Part shown: one piece after another, positions 25,989-33,939 of the stretch
Numbering within the stretch: the first letter of the stretch is position 1
Layout: each line of letters opens with the position of its first letter
NCBI GenBank assembly: GCA_002840635.1
Contig: PHBN01000003.1
Location: forward strand, 1-38,116
DNA: 38,116 nt
Origin: Deltaproteobacteria bacterium HGW-Deltaproteobacteria-1
GTDB lineage: Bacteria; Desulfobacterota; Syntrophia; Syntrophales; Smithellaceae
Reading direction: 5' to 3'
Program-made: the position numbers and the translations under genes
The notes under the pieces: generated by a model
Databases searched by the model: none
Seen by the model: the letters and a program-made list of their open reading frames with translations, nothing else
Told to the model about the DNA's origin: nothing

Positions 25989-26912
25989 TAGGGTTTTCAT
26001 GTTTTTCTTTGTCACAATATGATCTTTCTTGTTTATTTTCCCATATTCAAAATACCCCTGCGAATGGAGTTCTTTTAAAGATTTATTAATTTTTTTTCTA
26101 AGTTCAAATTTTTGTTGAGTTTTATCAAGATTAATCGCGTCACATAATTTGTCGATGTGAATTTCAAAACTAACCGGTTGCCCTTCATAAAATCTGTACA
26201 TGGCTTTTGTGATGTCGCCCTTCAAGCCCGCCCGAAAATCAAGATCGATGCTGGTTATCAGGCCTTCTAAATAAATTCCTCCAAAATATTCGTCAATTTT
26301 AATATCAAAATTAAATTTATTGTATTTGACATGGCTCAGGATGTGATTTGATAAGCCTGTTTTAATGGTGTCTTTCGATTTTATTGTGATCTTAACAAAT
26401 GTTCCCGTAAGACGGTCCAGAGAAGACCGCACCGCATTATAAGTGTTTTTGCCGGAAGTTGTTCCCATGATGCCCAAAAGCTCATGGAATGTTGTTGTAT
26501 ACATGAAAGATTTGTTGATGGTTGCAAGTTTTAAAACTCCCAACAGGACGGATTCATCAAACACTGATAAACGTTCACCTTGAAGCTCCATGGTCCCCCA
26601 GGGATTGTTGAACATCTGTTTTACAATAGCCCTGCTCCCCATTTCTGATCTGGACATGGGGGAAAATGGGCTGATACGGGTCATCTCGTTTGGGAGAAAA
26701 GAAAACGTTAATTGTTCATGGGGGCTTTTCTCTATGATTTCTTTTTTTAATTCATTGACGCCTTTTTGGATCAGGATTTTTTCAACGGCCAGGGCCCTTT
26801 CCATTTCCGCCCGCCGCCGGGGGTCGTTAGACAGCAACGTTTTCATATTTTCAATGGATGCAATAATATCGGGGTCAAGTCTTTTCGGGTTGGAGGCGTC
26901 TCTATCCGGCAT
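25977..26912 (-). CDS. Plasmid replication initiator (TrfA/RepA-like)
   Basis: LSVFDESVLLGVLKLA...TTFHELLGIMGTTSGKNTYNAVRSSLDRLTGTFVKI..., winged-helix initiator pattern; adjacent to iterons and parA. Confidence 0.85.
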   Translation of the reverse strand: MPDRDASNPKRLDPDIIASIENMKTLLSNDPRRRAEMERALAVEKILIQKGVNELKKEIIEKSPHEQLTFSFLPNEMTRISPFSPMSRSEMGSRAIVKQMFNNPWGTMELQGERLSVFDESVLLGVLKLATINKSFMYTTTFHELLGIMGTTSGKNTYNAVRSSLDRLTGTFVKITIKSKDTIKTGLSNHILSHVKYNKFNFDIKIDEYFGGIYLEGLITSIDLDFRAGLKGDITKAMYRFYEGQPVSFEIHIDKLCDAINLDKTQQKFELRKKINKSLKELHSQGYFEYGKINKKDHIVTKKNMKTLKNV

Positions 26913-26930
26913 GTTGTTTACCTCAATGAA

Positions 26931-26992
26931 ATAGTATCTATAGTTACCATAATTAGTATAGTAACTATAGTAAACATACTAATAATACTTAT
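26931..26992. promoter_or_regulatory. ATAGTA/TACTAT repeat cluster (operator/centromere candidate), left side of par
   Basis: ATAGTATCTATAGTTACCATAATTAGTATAGTAACTATAGTAAACATACTAATAATACTTA. Confidence 0.6.
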
Positions 26993-27264
26993 TTCTGTTT
27001 AATGGCTTCCTCAATTGCCTCAATGATGTAAGTGTGAATTGATTTGTGTGAATCAAAAGCAATTTGCCGAACCTTTTCGTGCAAGGCTTTTGTCATTTTA
27101 AGAGGAAACTGCACGGGCCCTCGCGGAGCCGTTTTCGGTCTGCCCCGCCTCGCCTGCCCTCCGTCCGCTTTAGCGTTATCAATCCACGTATCAATTTCCC
27201 TGTCGGTCTTATCATCAATCAGCTTTTTTTTCTCTAAAATGTTTTTTTTAAGTGCTATAGCCAT
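26989..27264 (-). CDS. Small ParB/ParG-like partner of ParA (basic, RHH-like C-terminus)
   Basis: RRGRPKTAPRGPVQFPLKMTKALHEKVRQIAFDSHKSIHTYIIEAIEEAIKQK; overlaps the parA 3' end. Confidence 0.7.
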   Translation of the reverse strand: MAIALKKNILEKKKLIDDKTDREIDTWIDNAKADGGQARRGRPKTAPRGPVQFPLKMTKALHEKVRQIAFDSHKSIHTYIIEAIEEAIKQK

Positions 27265-27905
27265 TTCATTAATTCCTCCCATAATGATTTAATTTCAGAA
27301 GCCGCCCTTCCGTCTGCGTCAGAATATTCCGACACACCCATGCCGTCGTTAATGGATCTCTTGTATGCCGTACGATGGTGCAAGACGGTCTTCAATCGTT
27401 CTATTTTTTTGCCGTTGATTTTGAGACCTTCCAGTGCTTCGCCGATGTCTGCAGCGAGCCTTGTCTTAGCGACCACCTGGTTCAGTAAAATTCTGGATTC
27501 GATGGGGATAATCGTGTTGACCTCGCTCAGGGCTGTGATGGTGTCCTCTGTCGCCCAGACATCGTATGGGCTGGGCAGGACAGGTATGATAAAGAGATCC
27601 GCGGCGGTAATTGCACCGCGAAAGGTGCGTGCGTCCCGGCCTCCAGCATCAATCAGCACAAGGTCAAAATCCTTGAAGGTTTTCACATCATGCCGGATGG
27701 TGTCTTTCACGATGGCTACAGCTGAAAATTGAGGCAATATTTCATTATTGCTGCGGATCTCCCGGAACACCATGGACGACGCCTGGATATCCGCGTCAAT
27801 TAAAAGAGTTTTAATTCCCCCCTTAGTGGCCTCAACTGCCAAATTACACGCAATCGTGCTTTTCCCAACGCCTCCCTTACTGCTGCCAATGGTGATGACT
27901 TTCAT
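27255..27905 (-). CDS. parA: ParA-family partition ATPase
   Basis: KVITIGSSKGGVGKSTIACNLAVEA deviant Walker A; LLIDADIQASS; DLVLIDAGGRDAR. Confidence 0.96.
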   Translation of the reverse strand: MKVITIGSSKGGVGKSTIACNLAVEATKGGIKTLLIDADIQASSMVFREIRSNNEILPQFSAVAIVKDTIRHDVKTFKDFDLVLIDAGGRDARTFRGAITAADLFIIPVLPSPYDVWATEDTITALSEVNTIIPIESRILLNQVVAKTRLAADIGEALEGLKINGKKIERLKTVLHHRTAYKRSINDGMGVSEYSDADGRAASEIKSLWEELMKWL

Positions 27906-27927
27906 TTATTGGTCCCCTTTACCCGTT

Positions 27928-28112
27928 AATGTGGTAACAATAGAATTTATAGTAACTATACTAATTATTAATAGTATTGCAACTATAAATAGTATCATTA
28001 TGGTTGCTTTTCATCCGTTTGCCTGACATTTACTTCTTACCTATTCCGATGATTAAACATTAATACTATGATAATCAATGTAATTATAGTATCTATAAAT
28101 ATTAGTATATGT
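27928..28112. promoter_or_regulatory. ATAGTA/TACTAT repeat cluster upstream of parA
   Basis: TATAGTAACTATA at 27948-27960 (identical to 26957-26969); ATAGTATCTATA at 28086-28097 (identical to 26931-26942). Confidence 0.6.
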
Positions 28113-28191
28113 CAAGAAAATAAATTAACGAGGGATAACCGGATAACACCGATCAGCAGATTGTGTTGCATTTTTAGTATGTTGCTGTTAA

Positions 28192-29133
28192 ATGCGATGC
28201 ATTATGCCGACAACAGAAAATGATTATTACCGGAGAATATATCTCCGCTTGAATACAAGGATTCCCCTGCAAATGACGCTGAACATGGATGTCAAGGGAG
28301 CAGGGGAGACGGTTCTCAAAGCATCCCTACTTGATGGTCCATCATCTACGGGGATTGTCATTATTCCAGGACTTACTGTGCCTCGCGAATCCTGTTTCCG
28401 GCTTCTGCATTCGTTTGCACCATATAAAACCCTTTTATATGACATTAGAGGGCAATCCCATTCAGAAGGGGAGGTGGACTTTGAGAAATGCGTTACAGAT
28501 GTCAACACCATCGGCAGGTGGTTCAAAAATAAATATAAGTTAAAACGTCTTATTGGGATAGGTCACAGCTTCAGCGGGATCTGCTTGTTAAAAGCGTCAA
28601 TGGATCGGCAGCACCCTTATGACTTGCGGATAGCTTTGGCCGCACCTTTTGATATGTCCCGTGCAACATCCGGTGTTCCTAAGCGATTTACTAAATTATT
28701 TATATATCTTTATAATACGACCCGTTGGTTGACGTATAAGCCTTACCGGGATGAAATATTCCAGCGCCGACATTTGTACAGACCAAATGAATTTGCCAAA
28801 AACCCTTATGTAGGGGCCCTTAAGCTCAACCGGCATAGTGTCATGAGCAGAATAATAACGCTGACCCCGAAACTAGAGGATTTTATATCTGGCATAGCGT
28901 TGCCGTCATGCTTGGTATATGGCGGCAATGATAAGCGGATTGGCAATGAAGAGTATTTTAAGAAACAATATGCAATAATAAATGACGCCGCGCTGAAGAG
29001 GGGGTTTGGTGTCTGTATCATGCCCGGCCTGTCTCATCGGTTTAATCTGGAGCCTGAAAAAGAATTTGTCCTCTCGTGCAATAACAATGAGATTATCCGG
29101 AAGATTGAAGATATTATTAAGGCCCAGAATTAG
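28192..29133 (+). CDS. Alpha/beta hydrolase (serine hydrolase)
   Basis: GIVIIPGLTVPRESCFRLL..YKTLLYDIRGQSHSEG; nucleophile elbow GIGHSFSGI; C-terminal acid (YGGNDKRIG) and His (GLSHRFN). Confidence 0.88.
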   Translation: MRCIMPTTENDYYRRIYLRLNTRIPLQMTLNMDVKGAGETVLKASLLDGPSSTGIVIIPGLTVPRESCFRLLHSFAPYKTLLYDIRGQSHSEGEVDFEKCVTDVNTIGRWFKNKYKLKRLIGIGHSFSGICLLKASMDRQHPYDLRIALAAPFDMSRATSGVPKRFTKLFIYLYNTTRWLTYKPYRDEIFQRRHLYRPNEFAKNPYVGALKLNRHSVMSRIITLTPKLEDFISGIALPSCLVYGGNDKRIGNEEYFKKQYAIINDAALKRGFGVCIMPGLSHRFNLEPEKEFVLSCNNNEIIRKIEDIIKAQN

Positions 29134-29234
29134 TTGATGACCTTCAATATGTTCAACCAATCTCCAGTGAATGATTAGCATAGTATTAATGAATATTATG
29201 CTGATGATACTTATTATACATATAATACATACTA

Positions 29235-31175
29235 TTATATATTCTTTGTTTCAATAATGCCGTTCTTGATATAAAAATTTGTTGGGGATAGTTTTTCAAT
29301 AATATTAACTATGGGGGTATATTTTGGTGAGTTGTTGATGGCCGCCGCCGTCTGCGCCGCGTTGCCCTTCCACCAGACTTTTAAAGCGCCTCTTTTGTTA
29401 TCCATTAAAATATCAACAGCCGGGTTAGTGATTCTTCCTCCGTCTTGGACTGCTTTTATAGCCTCAGCTAATAATATTTTATCGGCCACGGCCCGCAACG
29501 CTTCATCACACAACCCGAGATTCGTAAACTCCACATCATTGATTGCAATCGACCGCTCTTCGCATTCCCGAAAGGCGTGATCAATCGCAAGAACACAATC
29601 GAGCCTGATCGTCACGTCCTCACAGGACCAGGCTGGATCTTCACTAATACGGGTGATATTGTCAGAAGGACAGGGTTCGTTGTCAATCGAACAGTCGTCA
29701 AGCAATACCCATTTCCCGGCAAATTCCAAATCCTCTTTTCTTATGATATGGCTGCCGCCGTTCCGCCGTGATGCAATGGCCCTGGCCCTGGCATAAAAAT
29801 AACGCAGCTCACGCCAATTACCGTCCCAAAGATTCCCCTGTTTGTTCTCGGTGAGCGATCGCGCAAAACACTCAAGCTCGCCGTCTTGAAAATGCAGTCC
29901 ATCTCTGGTTGCCCATTTTTTCAATGAAATGATCCATTCCAGTGTCCCATCTTTCATTTTGCGCTCTCTCAGCGCCGGCAGTTCCAGGACCCATCCTGCC
30001 AATCGGTGATATAATTCCTTCCGGATGCCTTTTCGGGATTCGGCAGTATGAACAAGATCCCGCAAATCGGAAGTGCTATTGATTTGATTTGTGGCGGCTA
30101 TGATTGAGCAATGCGGGAGTAGGGCAGGGCCCGTGTAGCCGAGAGGCCTTATGCCGTATCCGTCTAAGGCCCGGAGAAGGGCGGCTTCAGCCGAAGGTGT
30201 TAAATCTCCAATCTCATCGAGAAACAGCGTTCCCGGAATAGTATCCGCAAATATGTAGTCCGCCTGTGGACTATCGGTAATGTTGTAAAGGTTATTCATC
30301 AGGACTACATTGTCCACGCTTTTATCCACGTTGTCTTTCGCCATGGCGGCATATTTAATTCGATTGCCGTTGCATGACTCGAGCCATTGCGGGTATGAAG
30401 CAGTAGGTGATGAGTTTGATTTGTTTACTCCTTTGCATTTCCACTTCCAACCGCTGGCCTCAAGAAACAAACCCAGCCTGTGCGCGTGGGCTCCGGTATA
30501 AGCTCCCTGCACATGGCCGAATAATTCCGAAAGCAATAATTCATCATTGACCGCAGCGCAGTTGACGGCCACAAAGGGGCCTTTCCGGAAAGGATTATCA
30601 GGGTGATTGTGTATCAGCCGGGCGATTCCTTCTTTGCCGGTTCCGGTTTCCCCGATCAGAAATACTGGCAGACTGGATGCGGCGACCACCGGGATGAGGT
30701 CATCGACAATTTTGCGGACCCGGATATCTTCAGAATGATAATTTGATCCGGTCATTGTTTTTTTCAGGTGATAATATTGTAATACTTTTTTAGACCAATC
30801 GATTAGTTTTTGTTCCCCGGGTTTTTCAATATGGGCATAAAAACAAGAAGTGGTTTCCATAAATAGTCGAGTTAGCCGTGTTCCCCAGTCGTTGCCAAAG
30901 AAGGCCGATATGACGGCAAGAGGGGCAAAGGGGAATTTATTTAAGGCGATTTTTATAAAGTCATCGCCCCCTGCATTAGCATTTATGGGGTCTTTTACGC
31001 CTATTCTCAAGTCAACGACAAAAGCATCGAAATCATGATCATCTAAGGCGGCAATCGCATCTTCCAGATAGGAATAGGCTTTGACATCATACCCGGAATT
31101 GGTTAGCAGCAGTTCATAATAATCACGCTGGCTGCGTTCATCTTCTAATACGAGAATTAAAGGTCTTCTAAGCAT
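29235..31175 (-). CDS. Sigma54-interacting response-regulator-like AAA+ protein with a large insertion and atypical C-terminus
   Basis: N-terminal REC-like LILVLEDERSQRDYYELLLTNSGYDV...VVDLRIG; AAA+ Walker A IGETGTGKEGIARLIH; GAYTGA loop; Walker B GTLFLDEIGDLTP; LYHRLAGWVLELPALRER. Confidence 0.88.
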   Translation of the reverse strand: MLRRPLILVLEDERSQRDYYELLLTNSGYDVKAYSYLEDAIAALDDHDFDAFVVDLRIGVKDPINANAGGDDFIKIALNKFPFAPLAVISAFFGNDWGTRLTRLFMETTSCFYAHIEKPGEQKLIDWSKKVLQYYHLKKTMTGSNYHSEDIRVRKIVDDLIPVVAASSLPVFLIGETGTGKEGIARLIHNHPDNPFRKGPFVAVNCAAVNDELLLSELFGHVQGAYTGAHAHRLGLFLEASGWKWKCKGVNKSNSSPTASYPQWLESCNGNRIKYAAMAKDNVDKSVDNVVLMNNLYNITDSPQADYIFADTIPGTLFLDEIGDLTPSAEAALLRALDGYGIRPLGYTGPALLPHCSIIAATNQINSTSDLRDLVHTAESRKGIRKELYHRLAGWVLELPALRERKMKDGTLEWIISLKKWATRDGLHFQDGELECFARSLTENKQGNLWDGNWRELRYFYARARAIASRRNGGSHIIRKEDLEFAGKWVLLDDCSIDNEPCPSDNITRISEDPAWSCEDVTIRLDCVLAIDHAFRECEERSIAINDVEFTNLGLCDEALRAVADKILLAEAIKAVQDGGRITNPAVDILMDNKRGALKVWWKGNAAQTAAAINNSPKYTPIVNIIEKLSPTNFYIKNGIIETKNI

Positions 31176-32985
31176 TGCTGTTTATTCCTTCCGCTGTCGC
31201 TTTTTTTACGGGTATGCTGATGGTGGTCTTTACTTTTTCATTTTCCTCGACCCACGAAATTGTGCCCCCGAGGTCTGTTGTCAGGCGTCTGCAGATCCAG
31301 CCGCCTTGCTGCTTTTCTGGAAAATCAGAGTTGACGTCTTTGGGGATGTGCAAATTGCTTAATAACTTTCCTGTATTTGTTAAGGTGAAAATGACGACGC
31401 TTTGCTCCTTATCTAAACAGATATTCATATTTAAGCGGTCATTGTAGCCCTGATTAATCTGTGCCTTGACGGCATTTTGAAATATTTCAGAAAGAATCAT
31501 GAAAATCCGGCCGTCAATTGTCGTGAATTTAATGTTCTCATCAAAGTCTAAGTCCACGATGATGGAAAGGTGTGCGCGTTTTAGTAGATAATCGACAACA
31601 TCCTGGATGGTGATAACAACATCATTTCGGCAGTAATAATTAAGCCCGATCGCAGCCATGGCGGCCACGCCGCAGTTGGAAACAAGACGGTTAAGATATT
31701 CGTTGGTTTTATCGTTTACCTTACCGGATTTTACGGAATTGATGATTAAATTTGAATCCGCGATGGCATTGGCCGACCAGTTACCCAGGCCATGACTGAC
31801 GACGCGCATGACCACCTGGTCTAATTGCCTGACGTAAGCCGATGTTTGTCGGAGTAATTCTGTTCGCTCCTGCACGATATTTTCAAGATTATCACTGTAA
31901 TATTTTAGATCGTCATAGGCTCTATTTTTTTCTTCAATTTCATTTTTTAATCTGTCGTTGGTTTTAAAAAGCTCGTTTAAAAGCGGTATTTTGGCCGAAA
32001 AGGTATAATGAAACTTCCATGCCAGGCGGGCACTTCTTGGTGCTTGGCAAGTAAATTTGAACATAAAACAGGGGGCCTCCATAATAACCCCGTCAAGACA
32101 TATCGGTTCACCCTTGTAGGAAATAGTTTTAGTGATGAGAGTCCCTGTTAGCTGCGCCGCGTCGGATTTCTCGCTTAATGTTTCATGCTTTCCGAGATAC
32201 ATTGACTTGCCGTTTAACTCTGTCCTTGTAAGGATAACTTTTTTGCCGATGGTTTTGGGAGTGTTTGTATTGGGGTCATAGATATTGAGCAAATTACCAT
32301 CCCAAAAGGGTCGAAGATTAAGATGTTTAAAAAATCTTCCGCTATAAAGCTTAATAGGATCATATTGAACCATAAACTGTTCAACCGTTCCTAACGGGAG
32401 CGGTACCCAAGGTTTTAGAATGGAGGCCGGGAAAATATGGGGTATAGACTCAAACAGGCCGAGAATATGGGGATCGCTGCAATAGTCAGAACAAGGATCA
32501 ATGTGCGGATGGAACTTATATTTGAAGATTGCCGTGATTGTATGGGTCAGAGGATTGTATTGTGCCGGCTCTATTATTTCAAATATTTTGGTGTCATTCC
32601 AATCCGGTATAATGTGGGGGATGTAATTCAGCGCCCCTCGAGGCCCGCCCAGAGCACTGGCTATTTGCTGCCAGGAATATAAGCGCCGATTCTTGCCGGC
32701 TGTGCGCCCGCACTTGCGAAAGATGTCTGGATCTCTTGTTAATTCTTTGACTTTCAAATAGCAGTTAACATATGTATCGAGGGAGCTCCATTGAGTTTGG
32801 TCGGTATAGTACTCAAGTGCGTTGGCAAATGTGTTGGGGAAAGGCAATTCAAGCATATCAAAAACATTAATATCTTTTATGCTCAAACCATGTTGTTTCC
32901 CATAATCTTTAAGATATTGCCACATGACGACCATATTCTTATGGTTAACATTATAAATCGACCGCTCATGATGATTATTTATCAT
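31168..32985 (-). CDS. Sensor kinase-like protein with uncharacterised N-terminal region and HATPase domain
   Basis: Coiled coil before VMRVVSHGLGNWSANAIAD (H-box like), ILSEIFQNAVKAQ (N box), GGWICRRLTTDLGGTISW (G2-like); 8-bp overlap with the downstream regulator. Confidence 0.75.
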   Translation of the reverse strand: MINNHHERSIYNVNHKNMVVMWQYLKDYGKQHGLSIKDINVFDMLELPFPNTFANALEYYTDQTQWSSLDTYVNCYLKVKELTRDPDIFRKCGRTAGKNRRLYSWQQIASALGGPRGALNYIPHIIPDWNDTKIFEIIEPAQYNPLTHTITAIFKYKFHPHIDPCSDYCSDPHILGLFESIPHIFPASILKPWVPLPLGTVEQFMVQYDPIKLYSGRFFKHLNLRPFWDGNLLNIYDPNTNTPKTIGKKVILTRTELNGKSMYLGKHETLSEKSDAAQLTGTLITKTISYKGEPICLDGVIMEAPCFMFKFTCQAPRSARLAWKFHYTFSAKIPLLNELFKTNDRLKNEIEEKNRAYDDLKYYSDNLENIVQERTELLRQTSAYVRQLDQVVMRVVSHGLGNWSANAIADSNLIINSVKSGKVNDKTNEYLNRLVSNCGVAAMAAIGLNYYCRNDVVITIQDVVDYLLKRAHLSIIVDLDFDENIKFTTIDGRIFMILSEIFQNAVKAQINQGYNDRLNMNICLDKEQSVVIFTLTNTGKLLSNLHIPKDVNSDFPEKQQGGWICRRLTTDLGGTISWVEENEKVKTTISIPVKKATAEGINSNA

Positions 32986-33080
32986 GTCGTGAAACCTTTC
33001 GTTAATGGGGGAATGATTTTATTTTACATATATTCTTGTTTATTTATCAAAAAATACTATCCAACACCCAAGCCTGAATC

Positions 33081-33854
33081 TTATTTCGGAAATCTAACGC
33101 GTCCATCAGCGAACGCTGAATAAATTAATTCCAGGCAACAATTGATCGATTGTTTTGATACTTTCCATGCAGTTGTATATCTGCCTCCACGTTTTAAATA
33201 GGAACATTCTTCATTCACCCAGTACTTCTCGCGGTGTTCGTCTTCCCGGTTGTTCTCGTTAAAATGTCTCAACTCTGGCATGCCAGACAAAGCGGCCGCT
33301 TTCCTCAACTCGGAGAACAGGGTTATTGTATGCATCGACCAGCCGATTATAAAAAAAGGTTCTTCTTTTATATTCAAGCCCTCAGTCATTATTACGCAAT
33401 CATCAATTTCACGACTGGCAATAATAACGGCTTTTGCCTGATCCGGCTTAACCTGTTCAAACAAGCATCGCCCAAGATTCAATTTGTTTTTATGTTTTTC
33501 AGTGGTTTGTTTTTGTATTTGTTCTTTTTCTTCTTTATATGAAATAGCTTTTTTGTACAATACTTTTACATGATCTTCCGGCAGGGTATCCGATAAAATA
33601 TAGGTTTGTGTTCGGCTATCGTTCTTGCTGCTTATCCATTCAAGATCACCAGCATACTTCACACAAAGTTCTAGAGTATCGATATTGAGAATTATGTACC
33701 TCATGCCTTGTTCGGGGAAGCGATTGCTAATCCCCAAATGTTCAGCCACAACAAAACGCGGTGTATCAAAATCCGCCTGCTGCAATAATGTTCCAATGGA
33801 TAAATTGTTTTTGTCGCTAGAATTAATTGACTTTTCAAGGTGATTTGATAACAT
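33081..33854 (-). CDS. Uncharacterised protein upstream of the kinase gene
   Basis: MLSNHLEKSINSSDKNNLSIGTLLQQADFDTPRFVVAEHLGISNRFPEQGMRYIILNIDTLELC...; no recognised domain; start at 33854 preferred over 33872. Confidence 0.65.
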   Translation of the reverse strand: MLSNHLEKSINSSDKNNLSIGTLLQQADFDTPRFVVAEHLGISNRFPEQGMRYIILNIDTLELCVKYAGDLEWISSKNDSRTQTYILSDTLPEDHVKVLYKKAISYKEEKEQIQKQTTEKHKNKLNLGRCLFEQVKPDQAKAVIIASREIDDCVIMTEGLNIKEEPFFIIGWSMHTITLFSELRKAAALSGMPELRHFNENNREDEHREKYWVNEECSYLKRGGRYTTAWKVSKQSINCCLELIYSAFADGRVRFPK

Positions 33855-33939
33855 CTCTTTGACTCCTTTCACTGGGGGTTATTGTTTCACCAGGGGCGGT
33901 TACTTTGCCGAGTGCCGCCCCTAATTTATTTCTAAGTGC

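Noticed and set aside
33893-33921. GGGGCGG...CCGCCCC hairpin after the ATPase gene as terminator
   Set aside because: Real 7-bp inverted repeat, but a 15-nt loop and no T tract in the transcribed direction, so not called a terminator.
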